From Streptomyces lincolnensis (GTDB lineage Bacteria > Actinomycetota > Actinomycetes > Streptomycetales > Streptomycetaceae), in NCBI RefSeq assembly GCF_021173675.1, contig NZ_JAIHON010000004.1:620001-684000 (forward strand): a stretch of 64,000 bases of DNA. Reading direction: 5' to 3'. Position numbers and translations under genes: made by a program. Positions 22,367 to 33,722 of the stretch are shown here, in pieces; the first letter of the stretch is position 1, and each line of letters opens with the position of its first letter. The notes beneath the pieces are model-generated. The model had not been told where the DNA came from, made no database searches, and saw only the letters and a program-made list of their open reading frames with translations.

Positions 22367-23659
22367 ATGATGCGTACGCGTCCGCTGAAAGTGGCGCTGC
22401 TGGGCTGTGGAGTGGTCGGCTCAGAGGTGGCGCGCATCATGACGACGCACGCCGCCGACCTCGCCGCCCGGATCGGGGCACCGGTGGAACTCGCGGGCGT
22501 GGCGGTCCGCAGGCCGTCCAGGGTCAGGGAGGGCATCGACCCGGGCCTGGTCACCACGGACGCCACCGCCCTCGTCAAACGCGGCGACATCGACGTGGTC
22601 GTCGAGGTCATCGGCGGCATCGAGCCCGCCCGTACGCTCATCACCACCGCCTTCGAGCACGGCGCCTCCGTCGTCTCCGCCAACAAGGCGCTCCTCGCCC
22701 AGGACGGCGCCGCCCTGCACGCCGCCGCCGAGGAGTACGACGCGGACCTCTACTACGAGGCCGCCGTCGCCGGAGCGATCCCGCTGATCCGGCCGCTGCG
22801 CGAGTCCCTCGCCGGCGACAAGGTCAACCGGGTGCTCGGCATCGTCAACGGGACGACGAACTTCATCCTCGACAAGATGGACTCCACGGGCGCCGGATAT
22901 CAGGAAGCGCTCGACGAGGCCACCGCCCTCGGGTACGCCGAGGCCGACCCGACCGCCGACGTCGAGGGCTTCGACGCCGCCGCCAAGGCCGCCATCCTCG
23001 CCGGGATCGCCTTCCACACGCGCGTGCGCCTCGACGACGTCTACCGCGAGGGCATGACCGAGGTCACCGCCGCAGACTTCGCCTCCGCGCGGGAGATGGG
23101 CTGCACCATCAAGCTGCTCGCCATCTGCGAGCGGGCCGCCGACGGCGCCTCCGTCACCGCGCGCGTGCACCCCGCGATGATCCCGCTGAGCCACCCCCTC
23201 GCCTCCGTCCGCGGCGCCTACAACGCCGTGTTCGTGGAGTCCGACGCCTCCGGGCAGCTGATGTTCTACGGCCCCGGCGCGGGCGGCGCTCCCACGGCCT
23301 CCGCCGTCCTCGGCGACCTGGTCGCCGTGTGCCGCAACCGCCTCAACGGAGGCACCGGACCCGGTGAGTCCGCATACGCCGCGCTGCCCGTCTCGGGCAT
23401 GGGCGAGGTCGTCACGCGGTTCCACATCAGCCTCGACGTGGCGGACAAACCGGGTGTTCTCGCCCAGGTGGCGACCGTGTTCGCCGAGCACGGCGTGTCG
23501 ATCGATACGGTTCGCCAGCAGGGGAAGGACGGCGAGGCCTCTCTCGTCGTCGTCACGCACCGCGCGTCCGACGCCGCCCTGAACGGGACCGTCGAGGCGT
23601 TGCGCAAGCTCGACACCGTGCGTGGTGTCGCCAGCATCATGCGGGTTGAAGGAGAGTAA
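22367..23659 (+). CDS. hom: Homoserine dehydrogenase
   Basis: A 430-residue NAD(P)-dependent enzyme reducing aspartate semialdehyde to homoserine. The Rossmann motif GCGVVG begins at about residue 13. SANKALLA and the YYEAAVAGAIPLI catalytic region follow. A C-terminal ACT domain (HISLDVADKPGVLAQVATVF, from about 350) is the usual site of threonine feedback. The start is placed at the first of two adjacent ATGs, which has GAGG five bases upstream; an ATG 18 nt further 5' has no such site. thrC starts six nucleotides after the stop, so the two are one operon. Confidence 0.96.
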   Translation: MMRTRPLKVALLGCGVVGSEVARIMTTHAADLAARIGAPVELAGVAVRRPSRVREGIDPGLVTTDATALVKRGDIDVVVEVIGGIEPARTLITTAFEHGASVVSANKALLAQDGAALHAAAEEYDADLYYEAAVAGAIPLIRPLRESLAGDKVNRVLGIVNGTTNFILDKMDSTGAGYQEALDEATALGYAEADPTADVEGFDAAAKAAILAGIAFHTRVRLDDVYREGMTEVTAADFASAREMGCTIKLLAICERAADGASVTARVHPAMIPLSHPLASVRGAYNAVFVESDASGQLMFYGPGAGGAPTASAVLGDLVAVCRNRLNGGTGPGESAYAALPVSGMGEVVTRFHISLDVADKPGVLAQVATVFAEHGVSIDTVRQQGKDGEASLVVVTHRASDAALNGTVEALRKLDTVRGVASIMRVEGE

Positions 23660-23665
23660 CCAGCA

Positions 23666-24724
23666 ATGACCCACCAGTGGCGCGGAATCATCGAGGAGTA
23701 CCGGGACCGGCTGCCCGTCTCCGACACCACGCCGGTCGTGACGCTCCGCGAGGGCGGCACGCCCCTCGTGCCCGCGCAGGTGCTCTCCGAGCGCACCGGC
23801 TGTGAGGTCCACCTCAAGGTGGAGGGCGCCAACCCCACCGGGTCCTTCAAGGACCGCGGCATGACCATGGCCATCACCCGGGCCAAGGAGGAGGGTGCGA
23901 AGGCGGTCATCTGCGCCTCCACCGGCAACACCTCCGCCTCCGCCGCCGCGTACGCCGTGCGCGCGGGCATGGTCTCGGCCGTGCTCGTGCCGCAGGGCAA
24001 GATCGCGCTCGGCAAGATGGGCCAGGCCCTCGTGCACGGCGCCAAGATCCTCCAGGTCGCCGGCAACTTCGACGACTGCCTCACCCTGGCCCGCGCGCTG
24101 AGCGACAACTACCCGGTGGCGCTGGTCAATTCGGTCAACCCGGTGCGCATCGAGGGCCAGAAGACGGCCGCGTTCGAGATCGTCGACATGCTCGGCGACG
24201 CCCCCGACATCCACGTCCTGCCGGTCGGCAACGCGGGCAACATCACGGCGTACTGGAAGGGCTACAAGGAGTACGCCGCCGACGGGATCGCCCGGAAGAC
24301 CCCGCGGATGTGGGGATTCCAGGCCTCCGGTTCCGCGCCCATCGTGCGCGGCGAGATCGTCAAGGACCCCTCGACCATCGCCACCGCGATCCGCATCGGC
24401 AACCCCGCGTCCTGGCAGTACGCGCTGGCCGCGCGGGACGAGTCCGGTGGCTTCATCGACGAGGTGACGGACCGTGAAATCCTGCGCGCCTACCGGCTGT
24501 TGGCCGCTCAGGAGGGCGTCTTCGTGGAGCCGGCCTCGGCCGCGTCGGTGGCCGGTCTGCTGAAGGCCGCCGAGCAGGGCAAGGTCGACCCGGGCCAGCG
24601 GATCGTGTGCACGGTCACCGGAAACGGCCTCAAGGACCCCGACTGGGCCGTCGCGGGCGCCCCGCAGCCGGTCACCGTCCCGGTCGACGCGGCGACGGCG
24701 GCCGAGCGCCTCGGCCTGGCCTGA
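23666..24724 (+). CDS. thrC: Threonine synthase
   Basis: A 352-residue fold-II PLP enzyme converting O-phosphohomoserine to threonine. The PLP lysine is Lys62 in [23 protein letters not shown] and the phosphate-binding [12 protein letters not shown] loop are both intact. The length fits the short, class of threonine synthases found in actinobacteria. It follows hom by six bases, with GGAGAG as its ribosome site. thrB, making its substrate, is downstream under what looks like a separate promoter. Confidence 0.97.
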   Translation: MTHQWRGIIEEYRDRLPVSDTTPVVTLREGGTPLVPAQVLSERTGCEVHLKVEGANPTGSFKDRGMTMAITRAKEEGAKAVICASTGNTSASAAAYAVRAGMVSAVLVPQGKIALGKMGQALVHGAKILQVAGNFDDCLTLARALSDNYPVALVNSVNPVRIEGQKTAAFEIVDMLGDAPDIHVLPVGNAGNITAYWKGYKEYAADGIARKTPRMWGFQASGSAPIVRGEIVKDPSTIATAIRIGNPASWQYALAARDESGGFIDEVTDREILRAYRLLAAQEGVFVEPASAASVAGLLKAAEQGKVDPGQRIVCTVTGNGLKDPDWAVAGAPQPVTVPVDAATAAERLGLA

Positions 24725-24825
24725 CCCGGCCTGACCTGGTAGTCCGTACAGGGGTGCACAGGGGGCTTACGACACGCATCGTGCGCCTCCTGTGCGCCCT
24801 ATGTCGCCACAGAACCTTCCTTCGA

Positions 24826-24831
24826 TAGGCT
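24826..24831 (+). promoter_or_regulatory. -10 box upstream of thrB
   Basis: TAGGCT, a consensus Streptomyces -10, in the 237-bp gap between thrC and thrB. A weak TGTCGC lies 18 nt upstream. This suggests thrB can be transcribed separately, with a leader of about 125 nt. Confidence 0.5.
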
Positions 24832-24961
24832 GTACCGAACCCGCCCGCTGCATATGCCCTCGCGTACAGCGGGTCCCGCGCCGTCTCCGCGGCCCGCAGG
24901 GTCTTCGTACGTCATCGAAATGTCTTCGACAATCACGCAGCTCAAGGAGAGTCTTCGAGCG

Positions 24962-25891
24962 ATGGCCGGTCCCGCCTTCCGCGCCGCCGCCGTCCGGGTG
25001 CGCGTCCCCGCCACCAGCGCCAACCTCGGTCCGGGCTTCGACGCCCTCGGCCTGTCGCTGGGGCTCTACGACGACGTGGTCGTCCGGGTGGCCGACTCCG
25101 GGCTGCACATCGACATCGCGGGTGAGGGCAGCGAGACGCTCCCGCGTGACGAGAACCACCTTCTCGTACGGTCCCTGCGCACCGCCTTCGATCTGCTGGG
25201 CGGACAGCCGCGCGGCCTGGAGATCGTCTGCGCCAACCGCATTCCGCACGGCCGGGGCCTGGGCTCCTCCTCGGCCGCCATCTGCGCCGGCATCGTCGCC
25301 GCGCGCGCCGTGACCATAGGCGGCGACTCCCGGCTCGACGACACGGCCCTGCTGGAACTGGCCACCGAGATCGAGGGACACCCCGACAACGTGGCGGCCT
25401 GTCTGCTCGGCGGCTTCACGCTCTCCTGGATGGAGTCCGGAGCGGCGCGCGCGATCAGGATGGAGCCCGACGATTCCATCGTTCCGGTGGTTTTCGTGCC
25501 CGGTAAGCCGGTCCTGACGGAGACCGCGCGCGGTCTGCTCCCGCGCTCCGTGCCGCACGTCGACGCCGCCACCAACGCGGGCCGGGCGGCCCTGCTCGTC
25601 GAGGCCCTGACCAGGCGCCCCGAGCTGCTGCTGCCCGCCACCGAGGACCGGCTCCACCAGGAGTACCGTGCCCCGGCCATGCCGGAGAGCGCGGCACTGG
25701 TGGAGCGGCTGCGGGCCGACGGAGTCCCGGCAGTGATCTCCGGCGCGGGACCGACGGTCCTCGCGCTGGCCGACGTCGAGAGCGCCGACAAGGTGGCTCA
25801 CCTGGCGGGCGAGGGCTGGGCGGCGAACCGTCTGGATCTCGATGCCCACGGCGCCAGCGTGCTGCCTCTGGCGACCGCCAGTGAGACGTAG
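24962..25891 (+). CDS. thrB: Homoserine kinase
   Basis: A 309-residue GHMP-family kinase phosphorylating homoserine. The N-terminal VRVPATSANLGPGFDALG and the ATP-binding PHGRGLGSSSAA (GLGSSSA at 99-105) are diagnostic. The C-terminal VISGAGPTVLAL is the third GHMP motif. The start was chosen at MAGPAF, matching the family start, with AAGGAG about 12 nt upstream. In-frame ATGs further 5' lack ribosome sites. It lies between thrC and rho, completing the threonine branch. Confidence 0.95.
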   Translation: MAGPAFRAAAVRVRVPATSANLGPGFDALGLSLGLYDDVVVRVADSGLHIDIAGEGSETLPRDENHLLVRSLRTAFDLLGGQPRGLEIVCANRIPHGRGLGSSSAAICAGIVAARAVTIGGDSRLDDTALLELATEIEGHPDNVAACLLGGFTLSWMESGAARAIRMEPDDSIVPVVFVPGKPVLTETARGLLPRSVPHVDAATNAGRAALLVEALTRRPELLLPATEDRLHQEYRAPAMPESAALVERLRADGVPAVISGAGPTVLALADVESADKVAHLAGEGWAANRLDLDAHGASVLPLATASET

Positions 25892-26299
25892 AACCCGGCG
25901 GTTGCCGGAATTCGAGAGGGGGAATGTTTGTTGGATCCGGTAGTGTTAACCTCAAGTCTGCACCCGACCCCACCATGGCGAGGTGCTTCACGTCCCCGTC
26001 CGGGACAGACATCCTTCCGGGAGCCTCCCAAGCCGCACTGTGTTCCGTACGTCGTACGCGGGCAGTACCTCGTACGCGGGCACTGAGCGACTTGCCGGGC
26101 ACGCTCCGGAACCGGTGCGACCAAACCACGTGACACAGACACTCGGTGCCACGGTTTCGGGAAGCGCCGTCACCACATTCCTCCGCCAATCCGGCGGACC
26201 ACCGCCCCGGCACGGTCCACACAGCAAGGACCGAAGCCGGACAGCACAACCGGTCGCCGAGCCAGACAGGCCGACGTCCGCTCCAGGGAAGGACCCTTC
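25892..26299 (+). other. Long leader region of rho
   Basis: This 408-bp gap holds no credible gene. A TAGTGT -10-like box at 25941-25946 would give a 5' leader of about 350 nt before the rho GTG. The leader is C-rich with few G-runs in parts, resembling Rho-loading sequence, and contains a 13-nt direct repeat (tcgtacgcgggca) at 26052 and 26070. Autoregulation of rho by leader attenuation is known in other bacteria; here it is inference. Confidence 0.5.
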
Positions 26300-28375
<2,076 letters not shown>

Positions 28376-28387
28376 GGCCGAGCCTGA

Positions 28388-28424
28388 CAGAAGGGCCGTT
28401 CCCGCTCCGGGGGCGGCCCTTCTG
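28388..28424 (+). terminator. Terminator after rho
   Basis: Eleven-bp perfect stem cagaagggccg / cggcccttctg, 12 nt after the rho stop codon, followed by a short pyrimidine stretch. Confidence 0.85.
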
Positions 28425-28580
28425 CTGTGCCGGGCGAGATCTTTGCCACAGGGATCTTCGATGTGGCCGAATTCGATCGGTACGGCTCCTTCGGGTGAAA
28501 GCGCAGGTGAGCGGTGTTCGTCCGGAAGCGTCCGCTACGCGCTGTGGCTGTCGATGCACAGGGCGGTCACAGCGCGTTGT

Positions 28581-28608
28581 GCAACCCTTTGCCGAGTTTC
28601 GCCGTCTG
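28581..28608 (+). promoter_or_regulatory. SigE-like ECF promoter before LCP gene
   Basis: GCAACC and CGTCTG separated by 16 nt, close to the AAC...GTC pattern of the Streptomyces cell-envelope sigma factor SigE. It lies 87 nt upstream of the LCP gene, and LCP proteins are a known class of SigE-controlled wall genes. The remainder of the 319-bp gap shows no gene. Confidence 0.45.
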
Positions 28609-28694
28609 ACCAGGCGGAGCGACGATGGTGCGGTGACGACCACGCCTGACCCTGAAAGCAGGGGGTAACCGACCGGACGAGATTCGAGGAGCAC

Positions 28695-29828
28695 ATGTCC
28701 GCCGAGAGCACGCCGGAGTCCGGCATACCGGACGAGGCCGGCACCACAGGGCGCCACCGCGCCAAGGGCAGCCGCCGCAAACCCCGCGGCAGGCGCAAGG
28801 GCCTTCTGATCATGGCCTGGACCGCCGCGGGCATCGCCGTGCTGGGCGGCACCGGCGCCGGGTACCTGTACTTCAAGCTCAACGGCAACATCAAGAGCGT
28901 CGACATCGACTCGGCCCTCGGCACCGACCGGCCGACCAAGGTCGACAACGGCTCGGAGAACATCCTCGTCCTCGGCTCGGACACCCGCTCCGGCTCCAAC
29001 AAGAAGCTGGGCGGCGGCGTCGACGACGGCAGCGCCCGCTCCGACACCGCGATGATCGTGCACGTCTACGAGGGCCACAAGAAGGCCAGCGTGGTCTCCG
29101 TCCCGCGCGACACCATCATCGACCGGCCCGAGTGCACCGACACCAAGGGCGTCACGCACGACGCCGCGTCGGGCGTGATGTTCAACTCCGCGTACTCGAC
29201 CGGCGGTGCCGCCTGCGCGGTGAAGACCGTCGAGACGCTCAGCGGCATCCGCATGGACCACTATCTCGAGGTCGACTTCAGCGGCTTCGAGAAGATCATC
29301 GACGAGCTCGGCGGCGTCCAGGTCACCACGACCAAGAACATCAAGGACCCCGACAGCCACCTGAACCTCAAGGCCGGCACCCACACCCTCGACGGCGAGC
29401 AGGCCCTCGGCCTGGTCCGCACCCGGCACGGCGTCGGCGACGGCTCCGACCTCGGCCGTATCCAGCTCCAGCAGGCCTTCATCAAGGCGCTGATCAACCA
29501 GGTCAAGCACGTCGACCTGTTCGGCGACCCCACCAAGCTCTACGACCTGGCCAACACCGCCACCAAGGCCGTCACCACCGACTCCGACCTCGGCTCGGTC
29601 AACAAGCTCATGTCCTTCGCCACCGGCCTCAAGGGCATCAGCGCCGCCAACATGCACATGGTCACCATGCCGGTGCAGTACGACCCGGCCGACCCCAACC
29701 GCGTCATCGTCGAGGAGCCCAAGGCCCAGCAGGTCTGGACGGCCCTGAAGAACGACCGGGCGATCCCGAGGAGCGCCACCGAGGGCACGGCCAAGGGCGA
29801 CGCCGGCGGCGTCGTGAGCGCCGGCTAG
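28695..29828 (+). CDS. LytR-CpsA-Psr (LCP) family wall glycopolymer ligase
   Basis: A 377-residue type II membrane protein. A basic cytoplasmic N-terminus ([10 protein letters not shown]) precedes one membrane helix at about 37-58. The extracellular LCP domain carries [28 protein letters not shown] and a late [22 protein letters not shown], with the Arg and Asp residues that bind polyprenyl pyrophosphate. The family attaches teichoic acids or other glycopolymers to peptidoglycan. GAGGAG precedes the ATG. It fits functionally with the WecA/TagO-type transferase at 35 kb and is preceded by a SigE-like promoter. Confidence 0.93.
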   Translation: MSAESTPESGIPDEAGTTGRHRAKGSRRKPRGRRKGLLIMAWTAAGIAVLGGTGAGYLYFKLNGNIKSVDIDSALGTDRPTKVDNGSENILVLGSDTRSGSNKKLGGGVDDGSARSDTAMIVHVYEGHKKASVVSVPRDTIIDRPECTDTKGVTHDAASGVMFNSAYSTGGAACAVKTVETLSGIRMDHYLEVDFSGFEKIIDELGGVQVTTTKNIKDPDSHLNLKAGTHTLDGEQALGLVRTRHGVGDGSDLGRIQLQQAFIKALINQVKHVDLFGDPTKLYDLANTATKAVTTDSDLGSVNKLMSFATGLKGISAANMHMVTMPVQYDPADPNRVIVEEPKAQQVWTALKNDRAIPRSATEGTAKGDAGGVVSAG

Positions 29829-29855
29829 CGGCGCCGGGGAATACCAGACGCGTAC

Positions 29856-29870
29856 CCCCCGTTTTGGGGG
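29856..29870. terminator. Small C5/G5 hairpin after LCP gene
   Basis: ccccc-gtttt-ggggg hairpin, 27 nt after the LCP stop and about 100 nt before rpmE. Short but very stable; it could end the LCP transcript. Confidence 0.5.
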
Positions 29871-29966
29871 ATGGCCCCAGTCCTGGCAGACTGGTACGTC
29901 GGCTCCGGTTCACGCCTCCGCATCCCGCGGCTGCGACCCGGCGCCCTCCCGAAACTAGGAGACACC

Positions 29967-30185
29967 TTGAAGCGCGACATCCACCCCGCGTACGTCGAGA
30001 CGCAGGTCAGCTGCACCTGCGGCGCGTCGTTCACCACCCGCAGCACCATCGAGTCCGGTTCCATCCGTGCCGATGTCTGCTCCGAGTGCCACCCGTTCTA
30101 CACGGGCAAGCAGAAGATCCTCGACACCGGTGGCCGTGTGGCCCGCTTCGAGGCCCGCTTCGGCAAGGCTGCTGCCAAGAAGTAG
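29967..30185 (+). CDS. rpmE: 50S ribosomal protein L31, zinc (C+) form
   Basis: A 72-residue ribosomal protein L31. Four Cys (16, 18, 38, 41) mark the zinc-containing form, and the [13 protein letters not shown] block is diagnostic. Streptomyces swap this for a Cys-free paralogue under zinc limitation through Zur. The start is a TTG with AGGAG upstream; the encoded [10 protein letters not shown] is the family N-terminus, so the TTG is secure. A strong terminator follows. Confidence 0.96.
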   Translation: MKRDIHPAYVETQVSCTCGASFTTRSTIESGSIRADVCSECHPFYTGKQKILDTGGRVARFEARFGKAAAKK

Positions 30186-30196
30186 CGAGCCACCAG

Positions 30197-30244
30197 CGCC
30201 GGTCCACGCCGCACTCCTCGGAGTGCGCCGGGACCGGCGTTTTT
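30197..30244 (+). terminator. Intrinsic terminator after rpmE
   Basis: Nine-bp outer stem cgccggtcc / ggaccggcg with an inner gcactcc/ggagtgc stem, followed by TTTTT. One of the few textbook terminators in the window. Confidence 0.92.
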
Positions 30245-30286
30245 GGTCGCCCGCCTTCCCTTTCGTCCGCAGTACAGGAGCCCAAG

Positions 30287-31363
30287 ATGTTCGAGGCCGT
30301 CGAGGAACTCGTCGGTGAGCACGCCGACCTGGAGAAGAAGCTCGCCGACCCGTCGGTCCACGCCGACCAGGCCAACGCGCGCAAGCTCAACAAGCGGTAC
30401 GCCGAGCTCACCCCGATCGTCGCCACCTACCGCTCCTGGAAGCAGACCGGCGACGACATCGAGACCGGGCGCGAGTACGCCGCCGTCGACCCCGACTTCG
30501 CCGCCGAGGTCAAGGAGCTGGAGAAGCAGCGCGAGGAGCTGACCGAGAAGCTGCGCCTGCTCCTGGTCCCGCGTGACCCGAGCGACGACAAGGACGTCAT
30601 CCTGGAGATCAAGGCGGGCGCGGGCGGCGACGAGTCCGCCCTGTTCGCCGGAGACCTGCTGCGCATGTACCTGCGGTACGCCGAGCGCGTCGGCTGGAAG
30701 ACCGAGATCATCGACGCCACCGAGTCCGAGCTGGGCGGCTACAAGGACGTCCAGGTCGCCGTGAAGACCAAGGGCGGCCAGGGCGCCACGGAGCCCGGAC
30801 AGGGCGTGTGGGCCCGGCTGAAGTACGAGGGCGGCGTGCACCGCGTGCAGCGCGTCCCGGCGACCGAGTCCCAGGGCCGTATCCACACCTCCGCGGCCGG
30901 TGTCCTCGTCACCCCCGAGGCGGAGGAGGTCGACGTCGAGATCAACCCCAACGACCTCCGCATCGACGTCTACCGCTCCTCCGGACCCGGCGGGCAGTCC
31001 GTCAACACCACCGACTCCGCGGTGCGCATCACGCACATTCCCACCGGAGTCGTCGCTTCCTGCCAGAACGAGAAGAGCCAGCTGCAGAACAAGGAGCAGG
31101 CGATGCGTATCCTGCGCTCCAGGCTGCTCGCCGCGGCGCAGGAGGAGGCGGAGCGGGAAGCCGCCGACGCCCGCCGCAGCCAGGTCCGCACGGTCGACCG
31201 CTCCGAGAAGATCCGTACGTACAACTTCCCGGAGAACCGCCTCTCGGACCACCGCGTCGGCTTCAAGGCGTACAACCTGGACCAGGTCCTGGACGGCGAC
31301 CTCGACGCGGTGATCCAGGCATGCGTCGACGCGGACTCCGCGGCGAAGCTGGCAGCCGCGTAA
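30287..31363 (+). CDS. prfA: Peptide chain release factor 1
   Basis: A 358-residue class I release factor recognising UAA and UAG. The codon-reading tripeptide PAT is in [10 protein letters not shown] and the catalytic GGQ in [12 protein letters not shown] near residue 235. The length and N-terminal helical domain are standard. CAGGAG precedes the ATG. prmC, which methylates the GGQ glutamine, follows 40 nt downstream, and the operon continues with a tsaC-like gene. Confidence 0.97.
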   Translation: MFEAVEELVGEHADLEKKLADPSVHADQANARKLNKRYAELTPIVATYRSWKQTGDDIETGREYAAVDPDFAAEVKELEKQREELTEKLRLLLVPRDPSDDKDVILEIKAGAGGDESALFAGDLLRMYLRYAERVGWKTEIIDATESELGGYKDVQVAVKTKGGQGATEPGQGVWARLKYEGGVHRVQRVPATESQGRIHTSAAGVLVTPEAEEVDVEINPNDLRIDVYRSSGPGGQSVNTTDSAVRITHIPTGVVASCQNEKSQLQNKEQAMRILRSRLLAAAQEEAEREAADARRSQVRTVDRSEKIRTYNFPENRLSDHRVGFKAYNLDQVLDGDLDAVIQACVDADSAAKLAAA

Positions 31364-31402
31364 GAGGCGTACCCACGACCGAGTACGACACGGAGGACTT
31401 GC

Positions 31403-32284
31403 GTGCAGCCATCATTTGGGGGACGACCCCCAAACCCCCGCGGCCTGCTGCTCGCAGAGGTGGCCCAGGCCACCCAGCGACTGGCCGACGCCGGCGTGCC
31501 CTCGCCGCGCAACGACGCGGAGGAGCTCGCCGCGTTCGTGCACGGCGTGAAGCGGGGCGAGCTGCACTCCGTGAAGGACTCCGACTTCGACGCCCGGTAC
31601 TGGGAGGTCATCGCCCGGCGCGAGCAGCGTGAACCGCTCCAGCACATCACCGGGCGGGCCTTCTTCCGGTACCTGGAACTCCAGGTCGGCCCCGGGGTGT
31701 TCGTCCCGCGTCCGGAGACCGAGTCCGTGGTCGGCTGGGCCATAGACGCCGTACGCGCCATGGACGTCGTCGAGCCGTGCATCGTCGATCTGTGCACCGG
31801 CTCCGGCGCCATCGCGCTCGCCCTCGCCCAGGAGGTCCCGCGCTCCCGGGTGCACGCCGTGGAGCTGTCCGAGGACGCCCTGGCGTGGACCCGCAAGAAC
31901 ATGGAGGGGTCCAGGGTCGACCTGCGGCAGGGCAACGCCCTGGACGCCTTCCCCGACCTCGACGGCCAGGTCGACCTGGTCATCTCCAACCCGCCGTACA
32001 TCCCGCTCACCGAGTGGGAGTACGTCGCTCCCGAGGCGCGGGACTACGACCCCGAACTCGCCCTGTTCTCCGGCGAGGACGGCCTCGACCTGATCCGCGG
32101 TATCGAGCGCACCGCCCACCGGCTGCTGCGCCCGGGCGGTGTCGTCGTCATCGAGCACGCCGACACCCAGGGCGGCCAGGTGCCGTGGATCTTCACCGAG
32201 GCACGGGGCTGGGCCGACGCGGCCGACCACCCCGACCTCAACAACCGCCCGCGCTTCGCCACGGCCCGCAAGGCGCTGCCGTGA
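31403..32284 (+). CDS. prmC: Release factor glutamine methyltransferase
   Basis: A 293-residue SAM-dependent enzyme that N5-methylates the GGQ glutamine of release factors. SAM-binding motif DLCTGSGAIALAL and the catalytic NPPY (about 195-198) are present. The GTG start has GGAGGA upstream. The first dozen residues (QPSFGGRPPNPRG) are not family sequence: they are encoded by a G5/C5 repeat inserted at the 5' end, while the conserved protein begins at LLLAEVAQATQRL. Either the repeat is translated as a short N-terminal extension or initiation occurs within it. It is cotranscribed with prfA. Confidence 0.94.
   Translation: MQPSFGGRPPNPRGLLLAEVAQATQRLADAGVPSPRNDAEELAAFVHGVKRGELHSVKDSDFDARYWEVIARREQREPLQHITGRAFFRYLELQVGPGVFVPRPETESVVGWAIDAVRAMDVVEPCIVDLCTGSGAIALALAQEVPRSRVHAVELSEDALAWTRKNMEGSRVDLRQGNALDAFPDLDGQVDLVISNPPYIPLTEWEYVAPEARDYDPELALFSGEDGLDLIRGIERTAHRLLRPGGVVVIEHADTQGGQVPWIFTEARGWADAADHPDLNNRPRFATARKALP
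31415..31439 (+). repeat. G5/C5 interspersed repeat in prmC 5' end
   Basis: Sequence of the form tGGGGG-acga-CCCCC-aaa-CCCCC, a 5-bp hairpin plus a trailing C-run. A second copy with three substitutions is at 39974-39997 in the atpA leader. Both are read in the same frame as GGRP-x-x-P. Confidence 0.75.
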
Positions 32285-32336
32285 GCTGCGCACCCACTCT
32301 TTCCCGGAAGTACGTGTACGAGGAGGCCCGCTAGAC

Positions 32337-32984
32337 ATGGCTCGGCGATACGACACCAATGACGCGACCGACCGCACGACCGGTCTGCGCGAAGCCGCGT
32401 CCGCCGTCCGCCGTGGCGAGCTCGTGGTGCTGCCGACCGACACGGTGTACGGCATCGGCGCCGACGCGTTCTCCTCGGAAGCGGTGCAGGACCTGCTGGA
32501 GGCCAAGGGCCGGGGCCGCAACATGCCCACCCCCGTCCTGATCGGCTCCCCGAACACCCTCCACGGTCTCGTCACGGACTTCTCCGAGCTGGCCTGGGAG
32601 CTGGTCGACGCCTTCTGGCCGGGCGCGCTCACGCTGGTCGCCAAGCACCAGCCGTCCCTCCAGTGGGACCTGGGGGACACCCGTGGCACCGTCGCCGTGC
32701 GCATGCCGCTGCACCCGGTCGCCATCGAGCTGCTGACCGAGGTCGGCCCGATGGCCGTCTCCTCCGCCAACCTGACGGGCCACCCGGCGCCGGAGGACTG
32801 CGACGCCGCGCAGGAGATGCTCGGCGACTCGGTCTCGGTGTACCTGGACGGCGGCCCGACCCCGGGCATCGTGCCGTCCTCGATCGTCGACGTCACCCGC
32901 GAGGTGCCGCTGCTGCTGCGTGAGGGCGCGCTCACCGCCGACGAGCTCAGGAAGGTCGTACCCGACCTCGAGGTGGCGAATTGA
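32337..32984 (+). CDS. tsaC: L-threonylcarbamoyladenylate synthase (t6A biosynthesis)
   Basis: A 215-residue YrdC/TsaC-family enzyme that makes threonylcarbamoyl-AMP from threonine, bicarbonate and ATP for the t6A modification at tRNA position 37. Motifs are VVLPTDTVYGIGADA, PTPVLIGS, FWPGALTLV and SSANLTGHPA. It lacks the extra Sua5 domain. AGGAGG precedes the ATG. Its stop overlaps the TTG of the phosphatase-like gene by four bases (TTGA), so expression is coupled. Its position after prfA-prmC groups translation-fidelity functions. Confidence 0.93.
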   Translation: MARRYDTNDATDRTTGLREAASAVRRGELVVLPTDTVYGIGADAFSSEAVQDLLEAKGRGRNMPTPVLIGSPNTLHGLVTDFSELAWELVDAFWPGALTLVAKHQPSLQWDLGDTRGTVAVRMPLHPVAIELLTEVGPMAVSSANLTGHPAPEDCDAAQEMLGDSVSVYLDGGPTPGIVPSSIVDVTREVPLLLREGALTADELRKVVPDLEVAN

Positions 32985-33652
32985 CGGCCCCTGACGCGGG
33001 GCGTGGCATATGGGACGGGGAAGAGACGCGGACCTTCACGGGTCTGCCGCGTGACACCTTCCGGATCCTCCACGTCAGCACCGGCAACGTGTGCCGCTCA
33101 CCGATCACCGAGCGGCTGACCCGCCATGCCCTGGCGGACCGGCTCGGCGATCCGCTGTGGGGCGGGCTGGTCGTGGAGAGCGCCGGTACCTGGGGGCACG
33201 AGGGCGCGCCCATGGAGGCCAACGCGGAGACCGTGCTGGCCGACTTCGGCGCGGACGCCACCGGCTTCACCGGCCGTGAACTCCTCGACGAGCACGTCAT
33301 CATGGCCGACCTCGTGCTCACCGCCACCCGCGACCACCGCGCCCAGGTCATCTCCATGGGCCACTCGGCGGGCCTGCGCACCTTCACGCTGAAGGAGTTC
33401 ACCCGCCTGGTGAAGGCGATAGACCCCGCGACCCTGCCGCCCCTGGAGGACGGCATGGTGGCCCGCGCCCGGGCCCTGGTCCGCGCCGCGGCAGCTCTAC
33501 GCGGGTGGCTCCTGGCCCCGACGGCCGAGGCCGACGAGGTCTTCGACCCCTACGGAGCCCCGCTGACCTTCTTCCGGTCGATCGGCGACGAGATAAACCA
33601 GGCGATCGACCCGGTCGTCACGGCCCTCACCGGAGTACCCGCGAGGACGTGA
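32981..33652 (+). CDS. Low-molecular-weight phosphatase-like protein, Ser for catalytic Cys
   Basis: A 223-residue protein with the low-molecular-weight tyrosine phosphatase/arsenate reductase fold. The P-loop reads HVSTGNVCRSP: Ser33 stands where the nucleophilic Cys should be, while Cys38 and Arg39 are kept. The codon is AGC, two bases from TGC only at the first position. The late DPYG motif (about residue 189), which supplies the general acid, is preserved. Without the nucleophile, normal phosphatase chemistry is not expected; a phosphate-binding or regulatory role is possible. The TTG start overlaps the tsaC stop. It is the last gene of the prfA operon before a probable separate glyA promoter. 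Confidence 0.88.
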   Translation: MTAPDAGRGIWDGEETRTFTGLPRDTFRILHVSTGNVCRSPITERLTRHALADRLGDPLWGGLVVESAGTWGHEGAPMEANAETVLADFGADATGFTGRELLDEHVIMADLVLTATRDHRAQVISMGHSAGLRTFTLKEFTRLVKAIDPATLPPLEDGMVARARALVRAAAALRGWLLAPTAEADEVFDPYGAPLTFFRSIGDEINQAIDPVVTALTGVPART

Positions 33653-33722
33653 CAACCGAGCACCCCACGCGCCCCGGGCCTACATTGGTGGGTACGTCAC
33701 TGTCGACGCTCCGGAGTCCACC

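Noticed and set aside
24854..24961. N-terminally extended thrB containing a Thr-Ile-Thr stretch that might act as an amino-acid leader
   Set aside because: The frame is continuous with thrB with no stop, there are too few regulatory codons, and no ribosome site precedes it.
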